Notes: generated by a model from the sequence alone, not told the origin. 64,000 nt of DNA from Syntrophus sp. (in: bacteria) (GCA_013824835.1 PNOM01000001.1:1-64000), one strand, 5' to 3'; shown: positions 8,054 through 17,555, counted from the first letter of the stretch. Numbers and translations are program-made.

Positions 8054-8583
8054 TGTGGTTTCACCACGATTACATCATCTTTGCTGTCGAGCTCACGGAG
8101 CCTCACCAGTACCTCCTCTTCGGGATTTGCAGTATAGAGTATGCCTGCATAATCAGGATGGATGGGAAGCTGCCGTTCCCCCCTGTCTACAAGTACAGCG
8201 AGTTGTATCTTGTTCGGTCTGCCGAGATCCATAATCGCATCTATTGCTGCCCGTATCGTTCTTCCTGTGTGGAGCACATCATCAACGAGAACAATGGTCT
8301 TGTTATTCACATCAAAGGGTATCTCTGTCTTTTTTAAAACCGGCGATTTCAGCTTGAAGATATCATCCCTGTACATGGTGATATCGAGTATGCCGAGGGG
8401 AAGGGATATTCCCTCCACATCAAGGATCTTATCCCTGATCCTTTGGGCAAGATGAACACCTCTTGTCCTGATGCCGATGAGACTGAGAGCCCCGCACCCC
8501 TGGTTCTTTTCAATGATCTCGTGGGTGATTCTGTTAATGGTCCGTTCGAGCGCTTTTTTATCGAGGAGCGTTTTATTTTTCAT
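8050..8583 (-). CDS. pyrR: PyrR bifunctional regulator / uracil phosphoribosyltransferase
   Basis: A 177-residue PRPP-binding protein. The signature [12 protein letters not shown] sits at residues 98-109, with the PyrR-type [12 protein letters not shown] segment following. In Gram-positive bacteria PyrR attenuates pyr operons by binding RNA; whether this one does so is not evident because no attenuator was recognised upstream. The ATG at 8583 is chosen over a TTG three bases earlier; it shares its A with the stop of the ferredoxin gene (TGATG). Confidence 0.93.
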   Translation of the reverse strand: MKNKTLLDKKALERTINRITHEIIEKNQGCGALSLIGIRTRGVHLAQRIRDKILDVEGISLPLGILDITMYRDDIFKLKSPVLKKTEIPFDVNNKTIVLVDDVLHTGRTIRAAIDAIMDLGRPNKIQLAVLVDRGERQLPIHPDYAGILYTANPEEEVLVRLRELDSKDDVIVVKPQ

Positions 8584-8762
8584 CAATCATCCATATAGAT
8601 AGCCTTATTGGGGCACATTTCAACACAGGATGTACACTCGATGCAATCCTCAGGGGCATGCACAATGACATCCCCTTCCTTGCACGCAAAAACTTCATAG
8701 GGACATATGTCGATGCATTCCTTGCAATTTTCACATAACTTTTTGGAAATGTAAGGTCTCAC
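8583..8762 (-). CDS. 2[4Fe-4S] ferredoxin
   Basis: A 59-residue protein too short for most gene finders. Two clusters are obvious: CENCKECIDICP and CIECTSCVEMCP, both of the CxxCxxCxxxCP type, so it should carry two [4Fe-4S] centres and act as a low-potential electron carrier. The GTG at 8762 is the only possible start, because an in-frame TAG stands directly before it. Its stop overlaps the pyrR start by one base, so it heads the pyrimidine operon. A link to a ferredoxin-dependent step is possible but not shown. Confidence 0.9.
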   Translation of the reverse strand: MRPYISKKLCENCKECIDICPYEVFACKEGDVIVHAPEDCIECTSCVEMCPNKAIYMDD

Positions 8763-8831
8763 CTAAAATATTACTATAATGGGTTTGCAAAAAAAAAGCA
8801 ATAATTAGTGCAGTATCTTTAGCGCCCTCTG

Positions 8832-9118
8832 TTAATTTTTGATAATATCAAAAGCCTTCTCATATTTCTCTATTTCCTGGTCGGCCAACGGCTTGTTCGT
8901 GAATGCTCATCTGCGGCGTCCTGCTGTAGCCCGCGCCCTTCGACGTTTGCCACCCGCAAGTGAAGGTCTGATGCATCGTTGCTTCTTCTTTGGCTGCGGG
9001 TACCCGGCTACAGAGCAGTCTTTACCTCCTTAAATGGGCCTTCGGTCAGCAACGCTCGCAGTCCATCCACATCTGAAGCATCCACTCCAAGCCATCGTCC
9101 ACCAACACCAATGATCAT
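8832..9118 (-). pseudogene. interrupted small gene remnant
   Basis: On the minus strand an ATG at 9118 opens a frame beginning MIIGVGGRWLGVDASDVDG and ending after 36 codons at 9008. About 105 bases later a second piece reads FTNKPLADQEIEKYEKAFD and stops at 8832. Both have protein-like composition. The DNA between them is bounded by near-inverted ends CTGCTGTAGCC and GGCTACAGAGCAG, so a small repeat may have split one gene. No family recognised. Confidence 0.35.
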
Positions 9119-9139
9119 ACGCTTTTACCATGCGAATGA

Positions 9140-9284
9140 TCATTGGTAAAATAGAGCATCGCGAGGTGTATTCTGCTGGTTCTTTATTTTGCAGTATATT
9201 CCGGCAACCTTATCGTTAAAAATGTCTAATGGGTGCCAGGAGCCGTCCAGGAACATCAACTTTTTAACCCCAGCATAACTGATA
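9140..9284 (-). pseudogene. 5'-truncated gene remnant
   Basis: A minus-strand frame without a start codon reads ISYAGVKKLMFLDGSWHPL and continues to a stop at 9140. It abuts the end of the MITE-like element at 9285, which suggests that the element removed or separated the 5' part. The next remnant begins 22 bases downstream, so they may once have been one operon. No family recognised. Confidence 0.35.
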
Positions 9285-9403
9285 CCATTTTTAATTCAAT
9301 AGTGTATTTTATAACAGATGTCATTGCGAGCAAAGCGAAGCAATCTCAATGCATTAGATTGCCACGTCGCTATGCTCCTCGCAATGACTTGAATTAGAAA
9401 TGG
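9285..9403. mobile_element. MITE-like element, copy 1
   Basis: A 119-base element with 15-base terminal inverted repeats, CCATTTTTAATTCAA and TTGAATTAGAAATGG (one mismatch), and an internal inverted pair TCATTGCGAGC and CTCGCAATGA. A longer copy in the opposite orientation lies at 32400-32600. It has no coding capacity, so it would need a transposase supplied in trans. Confidence 0.65.
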
Positions 9404-9534
9404 AATGAGCCTCTTACGTATCTTTATCGTTTACATTGATTGTCCATTCTTGCTATTATGAAGACTATGGAAAAAGAGGCAAGGATTCAATCTGCATGGG
9501 GGTATAGATATTTGCTGATATATGGGTATAGGTT

Positions 9535-10020
9535 ATGAAGGTGCTTGGCATTGATCCTGGTCTTGCAAGTACAGGTTTTGGTGCAATCGCCTATGCCGGA
9601 AGCACGCCATCTCTTTTGAAATGCGGCTCTATCAAGACCGCCAAGACAGATCATATCTCCCAAAGGCTCTTTCAGATCTATTCTGACATCTGTCTTCTCA
9701 TAAAAACGCTGGAGCCTGATCTCGTGGCAGTGGAGAACATATTTTCTCTGGTGCGGTACCCGAAGGCCGGTATATTGCTTGGCGGAGTGATGGGTATTAT
9801 TTATCTGACCATTGTACAGAATGGTCTTACTCTTATCGAGATTTCACCAAAGGAGATAAAAAATGCCCTTGTTGGGTACGGAAGCGCAGACAAAAAACAG
9901 GTGAGAAATACCGTCCAGGCATTGCTCAGGATAGACGGTATCAGCTCTTTCCATGCTGCCGATGCCCTCGCGGTGGCATTGACCGCATTTTACAGAAGCA
10001 ATACCAGGGGGTGCGCATGA
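9535..10020 (+). CDS. ruvC: Holliday junction endonuclease RuvC
   Basis: A 161-residue resolvase of the RNase H fold that cuts four-way junctions. The acidic residues are in place: D7 in GIDPGL, E67 in VAVENIF, and H140/D143 in SFHAADALAVAL. First gene of ruvCAB; it overlaps ruvA by four bases (ATGA). Confidence 0.97.
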   Translation: MKVLGIDPGLASTGFGAIAYAGSTPSLLKCGSIKTAKTDHISQRLFQIYSDICLLIKTLEPDLVAVENIFSLVRYPKAGILLGGVMGIIYLTIVQNGLTLIEISPKEIKNALVGYGSADKKQVRNTVQALLRIDGISSFHAADALAVALTAFYRSNTRGCA

Positions 10021-10631
10021 TCTCTTATCTGGAAGGTAAACTGAAGGGTATATATGACGAAAGGGTCACCCTGCTTGTAAACGGGATAGGCTATGATGTT
10101 CTGCTACCCGCCTATGTCATGCATGAGGTCAGAAGGACGATAAAACCGGAAAGCCCCTTGAGCCTTTTTATTTCATACAATCAGACAGAGCGGCAGCCGA
10201 AGCCGATCCTTGTGGGATTCAAAATTGAACTGGATAAAGAATTCTTTGAACTCTTCATCTCCGTGGAAGACATAGGGCCTTCAGCGGCTATCAAGGCCCT
10301 CGTAAAGCCTGTCCGTGACATTGCCCACTGGATTGAAGAGAAGGATATAAAGTCATTAAAACAGTTGAAGGGCATTGGAGAGAGAAAAGCGGAAAAGATC
10401 GTTGCAACTCTTCGGGGGAAGGTTGCAAAATATGCACTGATACCAGAGGTCTATCTGCCCATTGAGACAGCGGAAGACTTCAAAAAAGAGGTTGAGCAGG
10501 TGCTTGTTACCCAGTTGGGGCATAAGGCTTTTGAGGCGAGGAAGATGATTGAAGAGGCCATGAAGCGGAATCCCCGCATCGCTTCTTCAGAGGAGTTATT
10601 TGAAGAGGTATATAGAGGTCAGAAGAAATGA
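10017..10631 (+). CDS. ruvA: Holliday junction DNA helicase subunit RuvA
   Basis: A 204-residue junction-binding protein that loads RuvB rings. It has the N-terminal OB-fold ([20 protein letters not shown]), central helix-hairpin-helix motifs including [13 protein letters not shown], and the C-terminal RuvB-contacting helices. The ATG at 10017 is preferred over a GTG six bases earlier, because family members start at this Met and AGGGGG lies just upstream. Confidence 0.96.
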   Translation: MISYLEGKLKGIYDERVTLLVNGIGYDVLLPAYVMHEVRRTIKPESPLSLFISYNQTERQPKPILVGFKIELDKEFFELFISVEDIGPSAAIKALVKPVRDIAHWIEEKDIKSLKQLKGIGERKAEKIVATLRGKVAKYALIPEVYLPIETAEDFKKEVEQVLVTQLGHKAFEARKMIEEAMKRNPRIASSEELFEEVYRGQKK

Positions 10632-11674
10632 TTAATGAGGAGATTACTACCCTGTCCACCCAGATTGAGGAGGATAGGGCAATAGATGAAGAGAATAACA
10701 AGAGCTTAAGGCCGGCATCTCTGTCCGAGTATATCGGCCAGGATAAGGTAGTTGAGACCCTGAAGATTGCGATCGAGGCAGCGCTCCAGAGAAAGGAACC
10801 CCTGGAGCATATCCTTTTTAACGGGCCGCCCGGTCTTGGTAAAACTACCCTGGCCCACATTATTGCCAATGAGATGGGAACGAGGATTATTACCACCTCC
10901 GGCCCGGCCCTTGAGAAAGGCGGTGACCTGATGGGCCTTTTGACCCACATGGAAAAAGGCGATGTTTTTTTTATTGATGAAATCCACAGGATTCCCAAGA
11001 TTGTGGAGGAGTTTCTCTACCCTGCAATGGAGGATTTTGCTGTGGATTTTATCTTTGATAAAGGCGTTCACGCAAGGACCCACAGGTACAGGCTTGAACG
11101 GTTTACCCTTATCGGGGCAACGACGAGGTCGGGGCTTCTCTCGTCACCCCTCAGGGAAAGGTTCGGCATCACAAGGGATCTGGAGTTCTATGACGAGCGG
11201 GATCTGGTGAGTATTATCACCCGTTCTGCCGCGATATTGGATGTATCGATAGATAAAGAAGGGGCTTATGAAACTGCGAGAAGGGCGCGGGGTACTCCAA
11301 GGGTGGCAAACAGGCTCCTGAAACGGGTCCGTGATTATGCACAGGTAAGGGCAGACGGACACATTACAGGGAAGGTGGCCATAGAGGCACTTTCTTTGGA
11401 AGGTATTGATGAATTTGGTTTGAGTGAAACAGACAGAAAGCTTCTCCGTACCGTAATCATTAACTACAAAGGTGGTCCCGTAGGCATAGAAGCTATTGCA
11501 GCAACCCTTCAGCTTGAGAGTGATGTACTGATAGAGGTTGTTGAGCCCTATCTTCTCAAAATGGGCTTTATAATCAGGACTTCCCAGGGGAGAAAGGCTT
11601 CAGAGATGGCCTTCAGCCATCTCAATATCCCTTACAGAGGCGCATTCGAGGGGCCGGGTTTATTTGATAAATAG
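10628..11674 (+). CDS. ruvB: Holliday junction DNA helicase motor RuvB
   Basis: A 348-residue AAA+ ATPase driving branch migration. Walker A GPPGLGKT is at residues 66-73 and Walker B DEIH at 117-120; sensor residues follow in [20 protein letters not shown], and a winged-helix domain closes the protein. It overlaps ruvA by four bases. The ~25 residues before the core are acidic, as in many relatives. Confidence 0.97.
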   Translation: MINEEITTLSTQIEEDRAIDEENNKSLRPASLSEYIGQDKVVETLKIAIEAALQRKEPLEHILFNGPPGLGKTTLAHIIANEMGTRIITTSGPALEKGGDLMGLLTHMEKGDVFFIDEIHRIPKIVEEFLYPAMEDFAVDFIFDKGVHARTHRYRLERFTLIGATTRSGLLSSPLRERFGITRDLEFYDERDLVSIITRSAAILDVSIDKEGAYETARRARGTPRVANRLLKRVRDYAQVRADGHITGKVAIEALSLEGIDEFGLSETDRKLLRTVIINYKGGPVGIEAIAATLQLESDVLIEVVEPYLLKMGFIIRTSQGRKASEMAFSHLNIPYRGAFEGPGLFDK

Positions 11675-11689
11675 AGCTTAATTGCCTCT

Positions 11690-13177
11690 CTACTTTACCT
11701 TCTCTCCGAATTTTGCCATAATGAGCTCGCCCAGACTGCCCAACCCGCTTGCCGTAGTTTCTTCTTTTTTCACCTTATCTTTGTATTGATTATATTCATT
11801 CTCTGCGGTTTTTTCTTCCACGCCGCTTCGACTGAAGGTGACTTTGCCTTTGCCTTCATCAACTGCCGTAACAATGACCTGCATAGGGGTTCCTTCCGGG
11901 AAAAGGCGGCTGTGGTTTGTACCACGGGGCGTTCCCATCTCGGAATTTGGTATTAAGCCTGTTACGCCGCTCTCTGTTTTTAAAAATATTCCATAAGGCA
12001 TAACCCTTTCAACGACTCCCTGAAAAATCTCTCCCATAGCGGGAAGAGGGGGCCTCTCCTGTTGGTTTTTCTGCTCCATGGATAAGGAAATCTTTTTATT
12101 TTTAGGGTCAACCTCGATCACACATACATCAACCATCTGACCGACCTCGACAACCTCCTGGGGATGTTTAATCCTTCTCCCTGCCCCGAGTTTAGACACG
12201 TGAATCAATCCATCGATCCCTGGTTCCAGTGATACAAATACCCCAAAGGGCGCAAGACGTACAATGGTTCCCCTTACCTCGGTATCTGCAGGGTACCGCT
12301 CTGCAACAGTTGTCCACGGGTCAGCCTGCATTGACTTAAGACTAAGGGTAAGACGGTCTCTTGTCCAATCGAGGGAGATGATCTTTACCGTAACTTCCTG
12401 CCCGATAGAGAGGATATTTTCAACCTTTTCCGAACGGTCCCAGGTAACTTCGCTCATGGGAATAAGCCCGTCCATACCGCCGATATCAACAAATACACCG
12501 AAGTTCTGGATGGAGCGTACCTTTGCAGATACCTCCATGCCCACTTCAAGACTTTTCTTGAGGGCATCGAGCTGAACCTGTCTTTCTTCTTCAAGGAGAG
12601 CGCGTCTTGAAAGAATTATGTTGCGCCCGTCTTCTTCATACTCCAGCACTTTAAAAGGGAATGTCTCGTGGAGATATGCGCCTGCATCCCGGCTTCCCCT
12701 TAAATCGATCTGGGAAAAGGGACAGAAACACCGTGCTTTTCCCACATGCACCTCAAAACCTCCCTTGAGTTCACTGGTCACTTTACCGCTCACCGGAAGC
12801 CCTGCTTCGTATGCATCACGGATGCCGGCCAGACTGACCGTAGAAAGACCCCGAACAAGGGTTGTCAGTTTCTTCAAGCCGTTTTGCACAGAGACAAAAA
12901 AGACTTCCACTTCATCATCAACCTTTATCGCACAGGTAGAGTTTTCATCCATGAATTCATTTATGTCTATAACTCCTTCGCTTTTCCCCCCCAGATCAAC
13001 ATACGCGAAATCACCAGAGATACTGACCACTCTTGCCTTAATCTTCTGACCTGGGTCGAGTCTCTTCGACAGGGTATTACTTTTTTCAAATAACTCTGAA
13101 AACTGTTCTTCTTTTTCAGATTCCTGATCGATGCTGTCCAAATTTTGAATGCTATTCTCTACGTTTGCTTCAGACAT
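11690..13177 (-). CDS. rpsA: ribosomal protein S1-like RNA-binding protein
   Basis: A 495-residue protein with about five S1 (OB-fold) repeats: near residues 40-105, 120-185, 205-280, 290-365 and 380-450. Repeats 3 and 4 are closest to consensus (NFGVFVDIGGMDGLIP and PFGVFVSLEPGIDGLIHVSK). Proteobacterial S1 has six repeats, so this is shorter. S1 binds mRNA on the 30S subunit. Converges with ruvB and stands alone as a transcription unit. Confidence 0.88.
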   Translation of the reverse strand: MSEANVENSIQNLDSIDQESEKEEQFSELFEKSNTLSKRLDPGQKIKARVVSISGDFAYVDLGGKSEGVIDINEFMDENSTCAIKVDDEVEVFFVSVQNGLKKLTTLVRGLSTVSLAGIRDAYEAGLPVSGKVTSELKGGFEVHVGKARCFCPFSQIDLRGSRDAGAYLHETFPFKVLEYEEDGRNIILSRRALLEEERQVQLDALKKSLEVGMEVSAKVRSIQNFGVFVDIGGMDGLIPMSEVTWDRSEKVENILSIGQEVTVKIISLDWTRDRLTLSLKSMQADPWTTVAERYPADTEVRGTIVRLAPFGVFVSLEPGIDGLIHVSKLGAGRRIKHPQEVVEVGQMVDVCVIEVDPKNKKISLSMEQKNQQERPPLPAMGEIFQGVVERVMPYGIFLKTESGVTGLIPNSEMGTPRGTNHSRLFPEGTPMQVIVTAVDEGKGKVTFSRSGVEEKTAENEYNQYKDKVKKEETTASGLGSLGELIMAKFGEKVK

Positions 13178-13483
13178 AATTCTTCACCTCTTCCGGTAAC
13201 CGTGCTTTCAGATCATCTTGTATTGTTTAATTAATCAACGAGATGTATGGCATGGTTAATATGTTTTTACTAATAGTGCATTATTGTACAATTTCTTTTG
13301 CTCTATGTCCAGTATAGTCTTCTGTTTTCTCATCAGATAAGACTTTACAGCATGATTTGACAATTATAAGGGGAGTGAGTAAATATATTATACAGAAAAA
13401 ACACACACATTTTCCGGCTGTATGTACACGGTACATGCTGTTAGTTTGAATTTGTGTAATTTACTATCTTGAAAGGAGTATCT
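13178..13483. other. divergent promoter region between S1-like gene and fkpA
   Basis: AT-rich stretch with no gene. It must hold promoters for both flanking, divergently read genes. Confidence 0.5.
13357..13385 (+). promoter_or_regulatory. candidate sigma-70 promoter of the FKBP gene
   Basis: TTGACA, a 17-base spacer and the weaker TAAATA, about 100 bases upstream of the FKBP start. The -35 box is perfect but the -10 box is only partial, so the call is moderate. Confidence 0.4.
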
Positions 13484-14203
13484 ATGAAACTGAAACTGGT
13501 ATTTGCTTTGTCCCTTTTGCTGCTCGTGAACCAGGTGTATGCACAGGATAGCCAGGCTTTAAAGAGTCAAAAAGAAAAAAACAGCTATGCGATCGGCGTT
13601 GATGTGGGTAACACTCTGAAGCGACAGGCTCTTGATGTTGATCCGAGTGTGCTTTTGCTGGGTATTAAGGATGCCCTATCCAATGGGAAGCTCTTACTTA
13701 ATGAGAAGGAAATGCGCGACACATTAGTAAATCTTCAAAAAGAGCTGATGGCAAAACAGACTGAACAGACCCAGAGATTAGCAGAATCCAACAAGAAGAG
13801 CGGAGAAGCCTTTCTCGCTGAAAACAAGAAGAAAGGAGGTGTTGTTACCCTTCCGAGCGGTCTTCAATACAAAATAATAAAAACGGGTACAGGTAATTTC
13901 CCGATGGCAACAGATACGGTCACCGTAAATTATAAGGGTACCATGGTTGACGGAACGGAGTTTGACAGTTCCTATAAGCGGGGAGATCCAGTGACCTTTC
14001 AGGTGGGGGGTGTTATTCCCGGCTGGACTGAAGCCCTTCAGAAAATGAAGGTTGGGTCAAAATGGCAGTTGTTTGTTCCCTCAAGTCTTGGCTATGGCGA
14101 GAGAGGTGCAGGCAATGTGATCGGTCCGAACGCAACGCTCATATTTGAAGTTGAGTTGATTTCTATCTCACCAAAGGATTCTCCATCTCCCACGAAAAAG
14201 TAG
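13484..14203 (+). CDS. periplasmic FKBP-type peptidyl-prolyl isomerase
   Basis: A 239-residue protein with a signal peptide (MKLKLVFALSLLLLVNQVYA), an N-terminal helical dimerisation region as in FkpA/Mip (residues ~25-110), and a C-terminal FKBP domain (VTVNYKGTMVDGTEFDSSY ... VIPGWTEALQKMKVGSKW ... LIFEVELISI). It probably assists folding of exported proteins. The ATG at 13484 follows AAAGGAG by six bases; a TTG 15 bases upstream overlaps that site. Confidence 0.92.
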   Translation: MKLKLVFALSLLLLVNQVYAQDSQALKSQKEKNSYAIGVDVGNTLKRQALDVDPSVLLLGIKDALSNGKLLLNEKEMRDTLVNLQKELMAKQTEQTQRLAESNKKSGEAFLAENKKKGGVVTLPSGLQYKIIKTGTGNFPMATDTVTVNYKGTMVDGTEFDSSYKRGDPVTFQVGGVIPGWTEALQKMKVGSKWQLFVPSSLGYGERGAGNVIGPNATLIFEVELISISPKDSPSPTKK

Positions 14204-14320
14204 AGATACAGGGCTCTCCCTTAGCTCACACCGTGAGCGAGAGGGGGTGGCTCCGCAAGCTTTGCTTGTGGAGGGGGCGACGTGAGCCCCTCTGATAGAG
14301 ATACAGGGCTCTCCCTTAGC
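14201..14320 (+). repeat. dispersed hairpin repeat flanked by 25-base direct repeats
   Basis: A 70-base core (14226-14295) containing CACCGTGAGCGAGAGGGGG, a central hairpin CTCCGCAAGC...GCTTGTGGAG, and GAGGGGGCGACG is bounded by identical 25-base direct repeats at 14201-14225 and 14296-14320. The first repeat includes the FKBP stop codon. The same core, reverse-complemented and with a different central hairpin, forms the tandem array at 23037-23299. Confidence 0.7.
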
Positions 14321-14351
14321 CATATGTTACAGGGTTGTAAGGAGAGCCCTG
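14304..14351 (+). terminator. terminator-like hairpin after the FKBP gene
   Basis: Perfect 11-base arms CAGGGCTCTCC and GGAGAGCCCTG with a 26-base loop. No long T-run follows (GCCGCTTTATT), so it is a weak intrinsic terminator at best. The left arm is part of the duplicated 25-base repeat. Confidence 0.45.
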
Positions 14352-14643
14352 CCGCTTTATTCCTGCAATTTTAAGAGATTACCGCAATAAGAAACCACAG
14401 GAACTCATTAGTTTAAATAAAAGTAACTATTCAGCATTCTAACAATTGCCGCCCAGAACCTTTTATTCATTCATAAGGTGAAGTACTAAGATTATGAAAA
14501 TGCTCGGCCTTGCCTTGACATTATATGGGATGATGCCTATCTTTCGATCACAAAGTGAGTCGCTCCCTTAAAAGGACCGTCAGTCCAGGGGAAGGGCTCT
14601 TAAAGGATGGGGTTGAAGCAACACAGTTTTAGGAGGAGGCACA
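14352..14643. other. intergenic stretch upstream of ferredoxin gene
   Basis: No convincing gene. It presumably holds the ferredoxin promoter; a 25-codon frame from 14494 (MKMLGLALTLYGMMP...) lacks a ribosome binding site and is not called. Confidence 0.3.
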
Positions 14644-14832
14644 ATGAAAGTAAGGGTTGATGAAGATGTATGTGTAGGAGATGGATCTTGTGTAGAGATC
14701 TGCCCTGATGTTTTCAGGATTGATGGTGACCTCGCAATGGTAAAGGGGAACAGGGTGCCGGAAGAACTGGAGGATATGGTCAGGGAAGCAGCAGAGGCAT
14801 GTCCTGTTGAAGCAATAATGATTGATGAATAG
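14644..14832 (+). CDS. single-cluster ferredoxin with Asp ligand position
   Basis: A 62-residue ferredoxin: CVGDGSCVEICP near residues 10-21 and a remote Cys-Pro at 53-54 (EACPVEAI). The second cluster Cys is replaced by Asp-13, the pattern of Thermotoga/Pyrococcus/Desulfovibrio ferredoxins that bind a [3Fe-4S] or an Asp-ligated [4Fe-4S] cluster. AGGAGG stands just upstream of the ATG. It lies alone between the FKBP gene and secD; the redox partner is not apparent. Confidence 0.9.
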   Translation: MKVRVDEDVCVGDGSCVEICPDVFRIDGDLAMVKGNRVPEELEDMVREAAEACPVEAIMIDE

Positions 14833-15009
14833 TCTTTTTTCATGAGAGGACGATGTATGCCTATTGGTGCTCTACTTCCCCTTAAAGGGGAATAGGTTTT
14901 ATCTTCTATCTCTTTGTAAGAAAATTTGTGAGAAAATTCCCTTGACAAAAGAATCAGTATAGATATAACTTGCATATACTTTTTTCAAAACTACAATTTG
15001 AGGTTATAA

Positions 15010-16605
15010 GTGCTAAAGTCATTAAAACTTAGAGTAATTCTTATTTTAGTATTGCTGGTAGTGTCAGTTATTTTCTGTTTGCCCAGTGTGATCGACCTGA
15101 AGGGTGCGTGGAAGAAATATCTTCCATCGGAAAAGATACACCTGGGGCTCGATCTTAAAGGGGGCATGCACCTGCTCCTGGAGCTTGACACGCAGAAAAT
15201 GATGCAGAACCTTGTAGACAGGAAGTTCAATAACTTCAAGGATGCAATGATTCGCGACAATATACGCTTCCTTGGGTTGGACAAAAAAGAGAACTCCTTA
15301 TCGGTTGTCATCAGGTCAGACCAGAAAGAAAAGCTCTATAACCTTGTAGGTAAAGAGTTTTCTGACCTGAAGGCAGGGGTTTCCAGGGCAGAAGGCGATA
15401 ATTTTCACGTCGAGTTTGTATGGCTTGAAAAAGAAATGGTCAATATAAAACAGAATGCCGTTCATCAGGCCCTTGAAACGATCAGGAACAGGGTAGACCA
15501 GTTCGGGGTGTCGGAGCCTGTTATTGTTCAGCAGGGAGAGAACCAGATACTCGTTCAGCTTCCCGGTATCCAGGACCCCGAGAGGGCCTTGGAATTGATA
15601 GGAAAGACGGCACAGCTTGAATTTAAGCTTGTCGATGATGATAACACGTCAAAGTCGACTACAGGCGGCGCTATTCCTGAAGGTTGCGAGCTTCTTACGA
15701 TGAGGGGGAGGAACAGGGAGACAGGTATTGTTACGACGACACCCATTCTTTTAAAGAAACAGGCTTTGTTGACAGGAGAACTTCTCAGTAATGCAAAAAT
15801 AGGAATCGGCGGTGAATTTAGCACCGAACCGAGAGTAGATATTGAATTCAACAGTGAAGGGGCCCGGATTTTTGACAAGATCACAGGGGAGAATGTCGGT
15901 AAAAAGATTGCTATTGTCCTTGATAATACAGTTTATTCGGCACCGGTTGTAAAAGAGAGAATTTCCGGCGGAAAAGCCCAGATAAGCGGCGGTTTTTCCA
16001 TGGATGAAGCAAAAGACCTCGCAATCGTTCTCCGTGCCGGCGCACTGCCTGCACCGGTTAAGGTAGTCCAGAACATTACAATCGGTCCTACCCTTGGTCA
16101 GGATTCGATCAGAAAAGGCGTGCAAGCCACGGTTGTGGGCTGCGCATTTGTAATTATATTTATGATTTTCTATTATCGTCTCTCAGGGGTTATTGCAAAC
16201 GTTGCCCTTTTGCTCAATCTTATTTATCTCCTCGGTGCCTTCAGCGCATTAAAGGCTACCATGACCCTCCCCGGTATTGCCGGCATTGCCCTTACTATCG
16301 GGATGGGTGTAGATTCAAACGTCCTCATATTCGAAAGGATAAGGGAGGAGTTGAGACTCGGAAAAACCGTCAGGGCGGCGGTGGAAGGGGGATATACGAA
16401 AGCCTGGGTGACAATATTCGACTCACACATAACAACGCTTATAACCGCCTGTGTTCTCTTTATATTTGGCACAGGTCCCATTAAAGGCTTTGCAATAACA
16501 CTGATTATAGGGATGATAATAAATCTTTTTACCGCTGTGTTCGGTTCAAAAGCAATATTTGACTGGATCTTGATCAGGTTCAAACCGCGGAAGCTGAGTA
16601 TCTGA
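15010..16605 (+). CDS. secD: protein translocase subunit SecD
   Basis: A 531-residue inner-membrane protein that helps pull exported proteins across using the proton-motive force. It has an N-terminal membrane helix, the large periplasmic P1 domain (HLGLDLKGGMHLLLELD; RNRVDQFGVSEPVI), then five C-terminal helices with the SecD motif GIALTIGMGVDSNVLIFERI. The GTG at 15010 follows GAGGTT at proper distance. secF begins 10 bases after its stop. Confidence 0.96.
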   Translation: MLKSLKLRVILILVLLVVSVIFCLPSVIDLKGAWKKYLPSEKIHLGLDLKGGMHLLLELDTQKMMQNLVDRKFNNFKDAMIRDNIRFLGLDKKENSLSVVIRSDQKEKLYNLVGKEFSDLKAGVSRAEGDNFHVEFVWLEKEMVNIKQNAVHQALETIRNRVDQFGVSEPVIVQQGENQILVQLPGIQDPERALELIGKTAQLEFKLVDDDNTSKSTTGGAIPEGCELLTMRGRNRETGIVTTTPILLKKQALLTGELLSNAKIGIGGEFSTEPRVDIEFNSEGARIFDKITGENVGKKIAIVLDNTVYSAPVVKERISGGKAQISGGFSMDEAKDLAIVLRAGALPAPVKVVQNITIGPTLGQDSIRKGVQATVVGCAFVIIFMIFYYRLSGVIANVALLLNLIYLLGAFSALKATMTLPGIAGIALTIGMGVDSNVLIFERIREELRLGKTVRAAVEGGYTKAWVTIFDSHITTLITACVLFIFGTGPIKGFAITLIIGMIINLFTAVFGSKAIFDWILIRFKPRKLSI

Positions 16606-16615
16606 GGAAACTATC

Positions 16616-17518
16616 ATGATTGAACTAATAAAAAATACCAATATCGATTTTATCGGATTCAGAAAAAAGGCTTTTATCCTCTCTATAATGCTTGTAGCTC
16701 TTGGACTTTTTGCTTTTGTGATGGTCTTACTGGGGAAGGCAAATCTTAGTGTTGACTTTACCGGTGGAACCAACATGCACATAAAGTCCAGCCAGCATGT
16801 GGATATCGGCACATTAAGAACGGCTCTTATCGAAGGAGGCGTAAGCGATGCGCAGATACAGGAAGTCAGCGGAAGAAAGGAATTTCTCGTCAAGACAAAG
16901 CTTGCAGATACAGAGAAAGAAAAAATCCAGAACAAAATAATTTCTATTCTATCCGGACGTTTCAAGGACAATAAATTTGAAATCCTTGCCAGCAGTATGG
17001 TCGGTCCTGGCGTGGGAAATGATCTGAAAAAATATGCAATAATTGCTGCATGCCTTGCCCTGATCGGCATTATAGGCTATATTGCCTGGCGGTTTACCCT
17101 GGTGTCGGGTATCGCTGCAACTATTGCAACTTTTCACGATGTTGTGGCCATTCTCGGCTTGTTTTACATCCTCAACAAGGAGTTTAACCTCCTTATCATT
17201 ACAGCCCTTCTCACGATTGCAGGTTATTCTCTCCAGGATACTGTGGTGGTTTTTGACCGTATCAGAGAAAATATGGCGAAGATGAAATCAAAAGATGATT
17301 TTGCTGATGTTATCAATAAAAGCATCAATGAGGTCTTAAGCAGGACCATTGTGACCGGCATCAGCACCCTCATTGCATTGGGTTCTCTCATGATTCTCGG
17401 CGGAGAAGTGCTCTTTGATTTTTCTTTTGCACTATTTGTAGGGCTTATCGTGGGCACTTATTCATCAATCTTTGTCGCAAGCCCGTTAGTGTATGTATGG
17501 AGAAAGAAGTTCCGATAG
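16616..17518 (+). CDS. secF: protein translocase subunit SecF
   Basis: A 300-residue partner of SecD with one N-terminal helix, a short periplasmic domain (LSVDFTGGTNMHI) and five helices with the family motif GYSLQDTVVVFDRIREN. In an operon with secD. Confidence 0.96.
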   Translation: MIELIKNTNIDFIGFRKKAFILSIMLVALGLFAFVMVLLGKANLSVDFTGGTNMHIKSSQHVDIGTLRTALIEGGVSDAQIQEVSGRKEFLVKTKLADTEKEKIQNKIISILSGRFKDNKFEILASSMVGPGVGNDLKKYAIIAACLALIGIIGYIAWRFTLVSGIAATIATFHDVVAILGLFYILNKEFNLLIITALLTIAGYSLQDTVVVFDRIRENMAKMKSKDDFADVINKSINEVLSRTIVTGISTLIALGSLMILGGEVLFDFSFALFVGLIVGTYSSIFVASPLVYVWRKKFR

Positions 17519-17555
17519 TCTTATGCTCGAATAGCTCTGATATCAGGTTAAACTG

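Larger units (their letters stand above)
8763..9534. other. long intergenic stretch with gene remnants and a MITE-like element
   Basis: No intact gene is visible. The stretch contains coding remnants on the minus strand (8832-9284), a small insertion with inverted ends (about 8919-9016) and a MITE-like element (9285-9403). The remaining ~130 bases before ruvC probably hold its promoter. Confidence 0.5.

Noticed and set aside
8839-9033. 64-residue plus-strand frame upstream of ruvC
   Set aside because: It runs antisense across gene remnants and a repeat, with no ribosome binding site.
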